A DNA stretch of 7,142 bases from Bacteroidota bacterium. Its GTDB lineage: Bacteria > Bacteroidota > Bacteroidia > Flavobacteriales > Weeksellaceae. Made by a program: the position numbers and the translations under genes. Below are positions 1-5,843 of the stretch, in pieces. The stretch covers positions 1 to 7,142 of the forward strand of contig JAFDZJ010000457.1 of the NCBI GenBank assembly GCA_018266965.1, in the 5' to 3' direction. Numbering within the stretch: position 1 is the first letter of the stretch; every line of letters starts with the position of its first letter. The notes below the pieces were generated by a model. It saw only the letters and a program-made list of their open reading frames with translations. It was not told where the DNA came from and ran no database searches.

Positions 1-31
1 CGTTTCTCGAAAGTTTTTTTAGATTTTTCAT
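1..31 (-). CDS. Start of a double-glycine leader peptide gene (bacteriocin-like, partial)
   Basis: Only the first ten codons lie in the window; the gene runs off the left edge. They read M-K-N-L-K-K-L-S-R-N. This matches what I know as the conserved start of the short 'bacteriocin-like' leader peptides of Chryseobacterium and relatives, which usually continue to a Gly-Gly cleavage site about ten residues later. In that class the leader is cut by a C39 peptidase fused to an ABC exporter and the core peptide is secreted. Two things support a real start: a perfect Bacteroidota -7 box (TACATTTG) lies 32 bases upstream of the ATG, and the leader between them is A/T-rich, as usual for this phylum. 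A C39 peptidase fragment and a GLPGLI protein lie nearby on the same strand. The GG site and the core are outside the window, so the class is inferred from the first residues only. Confidence 0.6.
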   Translation of the reverse strand, partial: MKNLKKLSRN

Positions 32-63
32 AATAAAAAATTTTTAATATTATTTTGACAAGA

Positions 64-71
64 CAAATGTA
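64..71 (-). promoter_or_regulatory. -7 promoter box of the leader-peptide gene
   Basis: Read on the minus strand this is TACATTTG, a full match to the Bacteroidota consensus TAnnTTTG. It lies 32 bases before the ATG at position 31, which would give a 5' leader of roughly 25 bases. The nearest TTTG that could act as the -33 box (98-101) is 26 bases away, longer than the usual 19-23, so only the -7 element is well supported. Confidence 0.45.
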
Positions 72-213
72 GGTGCAAATATTTTATAAATATATACCAA
101 AATTTCTAAATTTCAGTAGTTTATTTCTTATTTTTGCCAAAATCAAAATGTCATATTACAAAAAATACTCCAACAAAAGTAATGTGAAATTTAATAATTT
201 CCTTTATTTATCT

Positions 214-221
214 TAACTTCG
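214..221 (+). promoter_or_regulatory. Possible -7 box for the antitoxin-like gene
   Basis: TAACTTCG matches the Bacteroidota -7 consensus TAnnTTTG at all but one fixed position and lies 47 bases before the ATG at 269. No convincing TTTG -33 element is seen at the right distance, so this is a weak call. The rest of the 32-268 gap holds no gene I can support. Confidence 0.25.
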
Positions 222-268
222 CACAAGTAAGAGATAGTTTATCTATCAAAATTTTAAATTTCTTAAGT

Positions 269-487
269 ATGACCATTTTTAATGTAGCTATTCCCGACAA
301 TAAAACCTCTTTCTTTTTGCAATTTCTAGAGCTTTTAGGAGTAGAATACAAAAAGGAAAAAGAAGATGTTTACGAACTCTCCGAACAACAGAAAAAAAAC
401 CTCGACAATCAGGAGGATTTACCGCTTTCGGAATATCAAGATAATGATGAGTTTCTTTCGGAACTTAAAAAAGAGTATGATTTATAA
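269..487 (+). CDS. Small acidic antitoxin-like protein, orphan
   Basis: This 72-residue protein starts with a beta-strand-like segment (T-I-F-N-V-A-I-P-D-N-K). A predicted helix follows (about residues 14-25, rich in F and L), and then a charged, acidic C-terminal half ending in E-L-K-K-E-Y-D-L. That layout (short strand, helix, long charged tail) resembles the small antitoxins found across Bacteroidota, where the tail wraps the partner toxin. I cannot place it in a named family. The stop codon is followed immediately by an ATG (488), the tight spacing seen in toxin-antitoxin pairs. That downstream frame ends after 15 codons, so no toxin is present. It could be a solitary antitoxin, a remnant of a pair, or an unrelated small protein. 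Confidence 0.55.
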   Translation: MTIFNVAIPDNKTSFFLQFLELLGVEYKKEKEDVYELSEQQKKNLDNQEDLPLSEYQDNDEFLSELKKEYDL

Positions 488-534
488 ATGCCGTTTTCCA
501 TGCAAACCAAGATAGCCAAAAAAGACCATAAGTG

Positions 535-592
535 AAAGAAGATTTTAAATTGGAAAAATTTGTATTTTCTGTCAGTTTATCTAATCTTCTTT
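535..592. repeat. 10-bp perfect inverted repeat with 38-base spacer
   Basis: AAAGAAGATT at 535-544 is the exact reverse complement of AATCTTCTTT at 583-592. One arm overlaps the last codons of the C39 peptidase fragment. It could form a long-loop hairpin downstream of that fragment or mark a rearrangement junction. In such AT-rich DNA a 10-bp match can also arise by chance. Confidence 0.3.
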
Positions 593-700
593 ATAAATTT
601 CTTTACCGTAATACTTGGCAATAATCTGTAAACAAGTAGGACCGCAATCTTTACAAATTATTTTGTAGTTTCTATTTTGGTATTTGCGAATGTTTGGCAT
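581..700 (-). pseudogene. C39 (bacteriocin-processing) peptidase N-terminal fragment
   Basis: This 39-codon minus-strand frame encodes K-D-C-G-P-T-C-L-Q-I-I-A-K-Y-Y-G-K-E at residues 17-34. That is the signature around the active-site cysteine of the C39 peptidase domain at the N-terminus of peptide-exporting ABC transporters; Cys19 would be the nucleophile. The frame then stops at a TAG. A full C39 domain needs about 100 more residues, including the catalytic His and Asp, and the transporter parts follow those. None of these is present. In the frame shifted by one base, just across the stop, the reading R-R-L-D-K-L-T-E-N-T-N resembles the next part of the family (LRxLTExTR). This suggests a frameshift followed by loss of the rest. 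It lies 42 bases downstream of the GLPGLI gene with no terminator between, so it is probably on the same transcript. I call it a decayed gene; a real 39-residue product is less likely. Confidence 0.6.
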
Positions 701-742
701 TTTGTGTCGGGTTGGAGGTAGAGTGGAAAGGGTTTCAAAAAA

Positions 743-1546
743 TTATTTATCGGGATATTTTACAGCTTCTGATAATTCTATAGGATTGTTGTGTTTTTTC
801 AAATTAGTTTGGATAGTTTTTGTTATTTCTCTATAGTCTGGTTTTATCTCTTTTCCATTTTCATCAACAAATTTGGTGTCTTCTTTTTCAAGTTTCAACT
901 CTTTTAAAGGGTCAGCATAATATTCTAAAAAAAGTTTTTGTAATTTTTTTTGAGAAATTGTTAAGGCATTTTTGTATTCATTTTCAAAATCCACATTATC
1001 AGGGTTTTTCAAAATAGATTTTAATATAAACCTGTAGGATCCTGTTGAGTCTTCTAAATAAATTATCATACCAGGTAGGTTACGGAAGATATAAGGTCCA
1101 GCTTGAATTGGTAAATCTTGTGTAAACCACGCAGTCCATTTTCTCCCTTTATAATTTGAAAATGCTTTTGTGCAATGGTATCCATCAATAGTTTTTGTTT
1201 CAGGAAGAATTTTCCATTTTAATTCTACAATCTCTTTTGTTCTATAAATATCTTTAAGATAATAATAGTATTTGTAGCTTAAATTATTCTCGTGGTTTAC
1301 CACCAAAAAACTGTAATCACCAAGTATTTGAGTTTTGGATTTTGATAATGAAAGTGAATCTGCCGTAAATTGTTTTGATGTTAGAAATTTCGATTGCTTA
1401 CCTTGAACTAATAAAACCATGTTTTTATTAGAAATTTCAGCACTCAAAGAGTCCTCTTTGTATAAAAGTTGATAATCTATCTTGAAATTCTGCGAATAAT
1501 AGAAACAGATAAAAAAGTGAAAAATAAAAATTATTGTTTTTTTCAT
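743..1546 (-). CDS. GLPGLI family protein, secreted
   Basis: This 267-residue protein belongs to the Bacteroidota-specific GLPGLI family, whose function is unknown. Residues 1-18 form a signal peptide (M-K-K, a hydrophobic core, then a Y-Y-S-Q cleavage region), so it should be exported to the periplasm or cell surface. The family signature is clear in the middle: I-D-G-Y-H-C-T-K-A at 120-128, then G-R-K-W-T-A-W-F-T with D-L-P-I-Q-A-G-P at 134-151, and R-N-L-P-G-M-I at 155-161, a variant of the naming motif. The C-terminal 70 residues are lysine- and glutamate-rich and end in P-D-K. The length is normal for the family. A TTTG/TAACTTTG promoter precedes it, and a C39 peptidase fragment follows 42 bases downstream. 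GLPGLI genes are often multi-copy; a link to peptide export here is suggested by the neighbours only. Confidence 0.9.
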   Translation of the reverse strand: MKKTIIFIFHFFICFYYSQNFKIDYQLLYKEDSLSAEISNKNMVLLVQGKQSKFLTSKQFTADSLSLSKSKTQILGDYSFLVVNHENNLSYKYYYYLKDIYRTKEIVELKWKILPETKTIDGYHCTKAFSNYKGRKWTAWFTQDLPIQAGPYIFRNLPGMIIYLEDSTGSYRFILKSILKNPDNVDFENEYKNALTISQKKLQKLFLEYYADPLKELKLEKEDTKFVDENGKEIKPDYREITKTIQTNLKKHNNPIELSEAVKYPDK

Positions 1547-1623
1547 AAATGGCTGTGTCTTGTAGTTCTTTTGTGGTAATTGTTGTGCAAGGATTGAAAA
1601 TTTGATAAGAAACTATTTGTTAA

Positions 1624-1656
1624 CAAAGTTATTTGACCAATTTTATACATTTCAAA
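1624..1656 (-). promoter_or_regulatory. Promoter of the GLPGLI gene
   Basis: On the minus strand TTTG (1656-1653) and TAACTTTG (1631-1624) are separated by 21 bases. Both are perfect matches to the Bacteroidota promoter (TTTG, spacer 19-23, TAnnTTTG). The ATG lies 77 bases beyond the -7 box, giving a 5' leader of about 70 bases. A second TAnnTTTG (TATATTTG) overlaps the -33 region. Confidence 0.65.
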
Positions 1657-1812
1657 TATACTATAATTTTGAATTTGAAACGACTTCTAGTTTTTTCTAG
1701 TTTTTTTGCTAAATTTTTATAGATATTTGTTTTTAATTCCACCAAATACTTTCATTAGATTTAGTCCATTTTTTAACTCATTTTCGATAAGGATATTAAC
1801 AAATTTTAAATC

Positions 1813-1847
1813 AAAAAAAACAACCCTTATGAATATATAAGGGTTGT
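1813..1847 (-). terminator. Intrinsic terminator, 11-bp perfect stem
   Basis: Positions 1820-1830 (ACAACCCTTAT) pair perfectly with 1837-1847 (ATAAGGGTTGT) around a 6-base loop. Read on the minus strand, the stem is followed at once by eight U residues (the A run at 1813-1820), a textbook intrinsic terminator. It would end transcripts coming from the pseudouridine synthase gene or from a minus-strand RNA in 1890-2010. On the plus strand the trailing T run is weaker. Confidence 0.8.
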
Positions 1848-1891
1848 ATTTATAAGTTTTTTATGTTGTGAAAGAATTACAATTTTTGTTT

Positions 1892-2010
1892 CTAGCCCTG
1901 ATGGTAGCGACATCCTTTTGCTAAACTTTGGAAAAGCTATGGCAGCAAAAGATATAGCGAACAGCAGGTAGAATTGGTAGGACGGAACTACGACTATTGT
2001 GCTCCTGAAA
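1892..2010 (+). ncRNA. Flavo-1-like structured RNA
   Basis: This GC-richer island in otherwise AT-rich intergenic DNA has nested pairing. CTA and CCTG (1892-1894, 1897-1900) pair with CAGG and TAG (1965-1971), and CTTTTGCT (1915-1922) pairs exactly with AGCAAAAG (1944-1951), extended by AT/AT across a one-base bulge. A small CTTT/AAAG hairpin sits in the apical loop. The order of conserved-looking pieces (AGCCCTGAT, TAGCGACATCC, AAAGATATAGCGAACAGCAGG, GCTCCTG) matches my memory of an element found repeatedly between genes in flavobacteria, which I identify as the Flavo-1 motif, of unknown function. The strand is uncertain: the reading given fits my memory of the motif, but the only strong terminator nearby (1813-1847) serves the minus strand. 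No promoter is obvious on either side. Confidence 0.5.
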
Positions 2011-2039
2011 AAATTTAGATATAAAATTTAAACAGACTC

Positions 2040-3158
2040 TTATAACTTTTTAAGATTGTTTACCTCCAATTCTTCAAGGATTCTCCAATGTCCTCTTTTT
2101 ATGTTTTTTTTGGTAAGTCCTGCAAACATTACTCTGTCCAAGGATTCGACTTCGTAACCTAGTTTTTGGAAAATTCTTCTTATTACACGGTTCCAACCGA
2201 TGTGTATTTCTATGCCGATTTCATTTTTTGGTTTTCCCTCTATGTAGGATATTTTATCAACATTGGCAACGCCTTCTTCCAGTCTTATACCGTCTATGAT
2301 TGTTTGCATATCATCTGTAGAAAGTTTTTTATCCAATGTAACATGATAAATCTTTTTCATTTCAAATGAAGGGTGGGTCAATTTTTTTGTAAGATGACCA
2401 TCATTGGTCAATAAAATTACTCCGGTTGTAGAACGATCCAGTCTGCCAACAGGGAAAAGACGGTAGGGAGAGGCATTTGCTACCAAATCCATTACGGTTT
2501 TTCTGGCTTTGTCGTCTTTTGTAGTAGAGATATAACCTTTTGGTTTGTTCAGTAGTACATAAACTGATTTTTCTGGAGTGATATTTTGTTCGTCAAAAAC
2601 TACTTTATCTGTTTTGTGTACTTGGTGTCCCATTTCAGTTATTACAGTGCCATTTACTGTTACCAATCCTTGTTTTATCAATTCGTCGGCTTCTCTTCTG
2701 CTGCATATTCCTGCGTTGGCGAGGTATTTGTTCAGTCGGATGGTATCTTTGTGAATATCTTTTTCAATTTTTTGGAGTTTTCTTTTTTGGACATAGTTTT
2801 TTGCTCTATCCTCGTCTTCTCCATATTTTTTGAAAGGTTTTTTGAAAGAAGGTTTTCCGTATTTTAGATCGCCTTTTTCATACTTGTCTCGGCTGTCGAA
2901 ATTGTTGTTTCTATTGTTGTTGTAACTACCGAAATTTTTTGTGCTATCTTTTTGGAAGCTACCTCTTTCTGGTCTATCCGAAAAATTTTCATTTTTTCTA
3001 GCATTTTCAAATTTACTAGGTTTGTTGTACGAGCTTTTTTCGGTTTTGCCACCTCCTCTGCTGTCATATTTTTTTGGTCCATCAAAAGAGCGACCGGTAT
3101 TTTTGGATTGTATCCTTGGTCTTTTTGGTCTTCCTGATGATTGTCTGTCTTCGCTCAT
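2040..3158 (-). CDS. RluB-family rRNA pseudouridine synthase with long basic N-terminal tail
   Basis: This 372-residue enzyme isomerises uridine to pseudouridine in 23S rRNA (RsuA/RluB/E/F family). Residues 1 to about 135 are a low-complexity, probably disordered region rich in K, R, N, S and G, common in Bacteroidota members and likely to bind RNA. An S4 RNA-binding domain follows (about 141-190, with R-L-N-K-Y-L-A-N-A-G-I-C-S-R-R-E-A-D). The catalytic domain has P-V-G-R-L-D-R-S-T-T-G at 236-246 with catalytic Asp241, and N-R-V-I-R-R-I-F-Q-K-L-G-Y at 323-335. The catalytic core is of normal length. The start at 3158 is favoured because a TATCTTTG -7 box lies just upstream and M-S-E-D opens the basic tail. 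RluB is the nearest named match, but the exact uridine modified cannot be read from the sequence. The 85-base gap and own promoter separate it from the glycosyltransferase cluster. Confidence 0.93.
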   Translation of the reverse strand: MSEDRQSSGRPKRPRIQSKNTGRSFDGPKKYDSRGGGKTEKSSYNKPSKFENARKNENFSDRPERGSFQKDSTKNFGSYNNNRNNNFDSRDKYEKGDLKYGKPSFKKPFKKYGEDEDRAKNYVQKRKLQKIEKDIHKDTIRLNKYLANAGICSRREADELIKQGLVTVNGTVITEMGHQVHKTDKVVFDEQNITPEKSVYVLLNKPKGYISTTKDDKARKTVMDLVANASPYRLFPVGRLDRSTTGVILLTNDGHLTKKLTHPSFEMKKIYHVTLDKKLSTDDMQTIIDGIRLEEGVANVDKISYIEGKPKNEIGIEIHIGWNRVIRRIFQKLGYEVESLDRVMFAGLTKKNIKRGHWRILEELEVNNLKKL

Positions 3159-3177
3159 TGTAGAGATTATATTTTTG

Positions 3178-3185
3178 CAAAGATA
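3178..3185 (-). promoter_or_regulatory. -7 promoter box of the pseudouridine synthase gene
   Basis: On the minus strand this reads TATCTTTG, a full match to TAnnTTTG, 19 bases before the ATG at 3158. The 5' leader would be only about a dozen bases. The best upstream TTG is 14 bases away, short for a -33 element, so the promoter rests on the -7 box alone. Confidence 0.45.
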
Positions 3186-3243
3186 GGTATTTTAATTTCC
3201 AATATGGAGTACTATTATATTTCTTTTCGATACCTCTTATTGT

Positions 3244-4263
3244 TTACCACCATTTCCAATAATCATCTTGATTTTTTTTGAAAATACCTTCCAGCCAAGA
3301 TTGTATTGTGAGCATTTCTAATTGTTCTTTGGGAAGAGGTTGAAATTCTGTTTGGAAAAAATCTTTTGGTATATTGGGTTGTTCTCTATCGATTATCAAG
3401 ATATTGTTTGGGTTGTAGAATGGGTAATGGATAATTTCCGGATTGGTGGTTACTAATTTTCTTTCTGCTGCAAGTGATTCGAAAGGACGCATACTCATGC
3501 CAAACTGAAAAGGCTTGTTGATGTCCAATATTGCAACACTTTGTTGGTAGATTTTGGAAATACTTTCATGCGAAAGAGGTTGGGTGTTAATCTTCCGAAT
3601 GTCGAATTTTTTGAAATGGGAATCGAAAATTCTTTTCAAATAAAATATTATTCTGCTAGGTGCATAGTAATAAAAAAACGATGATAATTTGTTTTTATGG
3701 AGTTCTTTTTCGATTTTTTCACTTATAAAATATCGGTCAGTATGAGCGGAACCTACAAAAGAGAGGTCATATATTTTATGAGTTGTTACTTTCGTTTGAT
3801 ATGCGTCTATATAAAACAAAGGTCGGAAATGCCAATTATATTTTTGGGAATCCCTTGCTTCAAAAGTAAAAACTTTATCAAAATATTGTTGTAGTTTCAA
3901 AAATTTAGGATACTCTTCAACAGAGTCGTAGGCGTAGAAAATACAAGATGATTCTGGGTGTAGTTTTCGGAATTTTTTCAAAAATGATAGAGGTGTTGCT
4001 TCTCCTTTTATCAATAGAAAGAAATCATATTTTTTGTCTTTTGTGTCCGAGAGAATTTGGTTGTAATAGCGATTTGTTTTCCAAGAAAATAGTCTGGGAG
4101 CAACCCGAATTACTCCTTTGCCAAAATTATTATTAGATGGTCTTTCGTCATAAAAATCTACCGTAGCACCTAATTTTTCCATTTCCTGAATTATTGCTTT
4201 TTCATATTGAAAAAAGTTGGTGGTAAGAAAAAGTATTTTTTTGTTTTGTAGGAAATTATCCAT
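3244..4263 (-). CDS. CgeB-like glycosyltransferase (GT-B type)
   Basis: This 339-residue protein has the outline of a two-domain GT-B glycosyltransferase. The N-terminal half opens with K-K-I-L-F-L-T-T-N-F-F at 8-18, a Rossmann-type first strand, and includes F-Y-A-Y-D-S-V-E-E-Y at 109-118. The C-terminal half has D-L-S-F-V-G-S at 166-172 and M-R-P-F-E-S-L-A-A-E-R-K-L-V-T-T-N at 258-274, the donor-sugar site pattern (R-x-F-E-x-L-A with following T) of the CgeB/Glyco_trans_1_2 group. It has no signal peptide or membrane segment and should work in the cytoplasm on lipid-linked or membrane-associated glycans. Its ATG overlaps the end of the upstream glycosyltransferase by 8 bases, implying translational coupling. 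Together they probably add sugars to a lipopolysaccharide, capsule or glycoprotein glycan. Donor and acceptor cannot be deduced. The C-terminus is unusually aromatic (D-D-Y-W-K-W-W). Confidence 0.75.
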   Translation of the reverse strand: MDNFLQNKKILFLTTNFFQYEKAIIQEMEKLGATVDFYDERPSNNNFGKGVIRVAPRLFSWKTNRYYNQILSDTKDKKYDFFLLIKGEATPLSFLKKFRKLHPESSCIFYAYDSVEEYPKFLKLQQYFDKVFTFEARDSQKYNWHFRPLFYIDAYQTKVTTHKIYDLSFVGSAHTDRYFISEKIEKELHKNKLSSFFYYYAPSRIIFYLKRIFDSHFKKFDIRKINTQPLSHESISKIYQQSVAILDINKPFQFGMSMRPFESLAAERKLVTTNPEIIHYPFYNPNNILIIDREQPNIPKDFFQTEFQPLPKEQLEMLTIQSWLEGIFKKNQDDYWKWW

Positions 4264-5077
4264 TGGTATTATTTTTTAGAAATAATAACCTCAAAGGTCT
4301 AGAAAAATATTTGATTTTGGCAAAAATAAAGAATAGAAAATATTCCACCCAATTTATTCGATTGGAGTGGTACATTTCTTTTAAGTTTTTTTGAAATCCT
4401 TTTTCCATTTCTGTCAAATCAGCCGAAAGTCCGGAAACACCAAAAGATTTTTTTCCACCTCCTGTAGTTACTAGGCTTTTGTCGAGTATGAAAAGATTGT
4501 ACTTTTCACTAATCCTAAGCCAATAATTTGAGTCTTCTGCATGTCGCATATCTTCGTTGAAAAGACCGATGTTATCAATAATTTCTTTTTTTAAAATTAC
4601 AGTAGGAGTGGGGCAAATATTTCGGATAAGCATTTTTTTTAAACTGATAGATGCTAAATTGGTTTTTGGGTTCACTCGATAGGGAAAACCAACAGTTTCG
4701 TTGTTTCTACAACAAGCTATTCCATCAATTTTTGGATATTTTTCTATGAAAAATGCCATTTGTTGTTTTGTTTTTTCAGGAAACCAACAATCATCTGCAT
4801 CTAGAAAAGCTATGTAGTCTTTTGTTGCATTTTTCAAGCCTATGTTTCTAACCACAGAAACACCTTTGTTGCTTTCTAATTGTAATATTTTAATGTTTAG
4901 ATTTTGGTTTTCAATTTTATATTTCTCAACAATTTCATTGGATTTGTCTGTACTTGCATCATTGATAATGAAGATTTCAAAACAGAAATTTCCAATTTGA
5001 TTTCGCACGGAATCCAATGTTGCAGTTATTGTATTTTCTGCATTGTAAAGTGGAATGATTACTGAAATTTCTATCAT
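4256..5077 (-). CDS. Glycosyltransferase family 2
   Basis: This 273-residue GT-A fold enzyme transfers a sugar from a nucleotide-sugar donor. The family-2 signatures are in order: I-S-V-I-I-P-L-Y-N-A-E at 4-14, F-I-I-N-D-A-S-T-D at 36-44 (nucleotide binding), K-G-V-S-V-V-R-N-I-G at 71-80, and D-A-D-D at 93-96, the metal-binding DxD. E-D at 181-182, in H-A-E-D-S-N-Y-W-L-R, is in the position of the catalytic base. There is no clear membrane span, but the C-terminal 30 residues are hydrophobic and basic (W-V-E-Y-F-L-F-F-I-F-A-K) and may dock on the inner membrane. The length is normal. It starts 22 bases after the threonylcarbamoyl-AMP synthase stop and overlaps the next glycosyltransferase gene, so the three genes probably share a transcript. 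Its role is likely surface polysaccharide or glycan assembly; the sugar is unknown. Confidence 0.92.
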   Translation of the reverse strand: MIEISVIIPLYNAENTITATLDSVRNQIGNFCFEIFIINDASTDKSNEIVEKYKIENQNLNIKILQLESNKGVSVVRNIGLKNATKDYIAFLDADDCWFPEKTKQQMAFFIEKYPKIDGIACCRNNETVGFPYRVNPKTNLASISLKKMLIRNICPTPTVILKKEIIDNIGLFNEDMRHAEDSNYWLRISEKYNLFILDKSLVTTGGGKKSFGVSGLSADLTEMEKGFQKNLKEMYHSNRINWVEYFLFFIFAKIKYFSRPLRLLFLKNNTNG

Positions 5078-5099
5078 TTAAAAAAAAAATAATTGATTG

Positions 5100-5648
5100 T
5101 TACTCACGGATTACTTTTATTCTACCATCGTTCCATATTTTGATAACAGATGAACCGGAGAATTTAGAAATTTTTTCTCTATTTTCTTCAGCAATAATGT
5201 CAACGGAATTTTTTATTTCCTCGGAAATATCGTCAAATTTCATTGGGCTTTTTTCGCCACTGATATTTGCGGAAGTAGAAACTAATGGTCGATTGAGTTT
5301 GGTGATTAATTTTTTGCAGAAATCATCTTTTATCAATCGGATGCCGATGCTACCATCGTATGCTAATAATTCTTCCGGTAGTCCTCTTGGTTTTTCATAG
5401 ATTATGGTAACAGGTTTCTCGCTAAGGTCTATAATTTCCCAAGCCATAGCCGGAACATCGACTATATCTTGTAATCTTTTTTCGCTTTCTACAAGTATAA
5501 TCATAGATTTGTTGGAAGCTCTCTTTTTTATTTCTATTATTTTTTTTATTGCATCTTTATTTGTTGCATCACAACCAATCCCCCAAATAGTATCGGTAGG
5601 ATAGAGTATAGTACCTCCTTTTTTTAATATTTCTATAATCTCATTCAT
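5100..5648 (-). CDS. L-threonylcarbamoyladenylate synthase (YrdC/Sua5 type)
   Basis: This enzyme makes threonylcarbamoyl-AMP from threonine, bicarbonate and ATP, the first step of the universal t6A37 modification of ANN-decoding tRNAs. The 182-residue length is that of the single-domain TsaC/YrdC form, without the extra Sua5 domain. Visible motifs are Y-P-T-D-T-I-W-G-I-G-C-D-A at 16-28, K-K-R-A-S-N-K-S-M at 41-49 (substrate-binding basic residues), S-T-S-A-N-I-S-G at 124-131 and S-G-S-S-V-I-K-I at 164-171. It is cytoplasmic. It is the first gene of a minus-strand cluster with two glycosyltransferases, a neighbourhood that probably reflects shared transcription rather than shared function. No clear TAnnTTTG box was found in the 195-base divergent region upstream. 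Both tsaC and sua5 are used as symbols for this family in Bacteroidota, so I leave the symbol empty. Confidence 0.94.
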   Translation of the reverse strand: MNEIIEILKKGGTILYPTDTIWGIGCDATNKDAIKKIIEIKKRASNKSMIILVESEKRLQDIVDVPAMAWEIIDLSEKPVTIIYEKPRGLPEELLAYDGSIGIRLIKDDFCKKLITKLNRPLVSTSANISGEKSPMKFDDISEEIKNSVDIIAEENREKISKFSGSSVIKIWNDGRIKVIRE

Positions 5649-5774
5649 AATTTTATTAGAAAATTATTGTTGTTATTAGATGTTATTTTTCTCTTATCGC
5701 ACAAATTTGCAAAAAAGAAATTTAGAAATAAAGAAAAACAATCATAAAATAATTTTTCCAATCCAAATATTTTG

Positions 5775-5782
5775 TAAATTTG
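5775..5782 (+). promoter_or_regulatory. -7 promoter box of malate dehydrogenase
   Basis: TAAATTTG is a full match to the Bacteroidota -7 consensus TAnnTTTG and lies 61 bases before the mdh ATG, leaving a very A-rich 5' leader. A clear TTTG -33 element is not seen at the usual distance. Confidence 0.45.
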
Positions 5783-5843
5783 ACCAACTTTTTTGAAAAT
5801 AATATAAACATTAATAAAAATAAATTTTAAAAATTTTAAAAAC

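Noticed and set aside
148..216. 22-codon plus-strand frame M-S-Y-Y-K-K-Y in the 5' gap
   Set aside because: Low-complexity, chance-length frame in AT-rich DNA with no promoter or conserved motif.
488..535. 15-codon frame (M-P-F-S-M-Q-T-K) directly after the antitoxin-like gene, considered as a toxin
   Set aside because: Too short for any toxin family and with no recognisable motif; kept only as context for the orphan antitoxin finding.
1892..2010. tRNA or group-type ribozyme in the structured island
   Set aside because: No cloverleaf, anticodon arm, T-loop GTTC motif or CCA-like end; the pairing fits a small intergenic RNA instead.
2586..2867. 93-codon hydrophobic plus-strand frame antisense to the pseudouridine synthase
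   Set aside because: Mirror of the S4 domain coding strand; F/S/V-rich composition is typical of antisense translation, and the minus-strand gene is certain.
2864..3085. 73-codon minus-strand frame in the N-terminal part of the pseudouridine synthase gene
   Set aside because: Shifted reading of the low-complexity tail; the in-frame tail continues into the S4 domain without a break.
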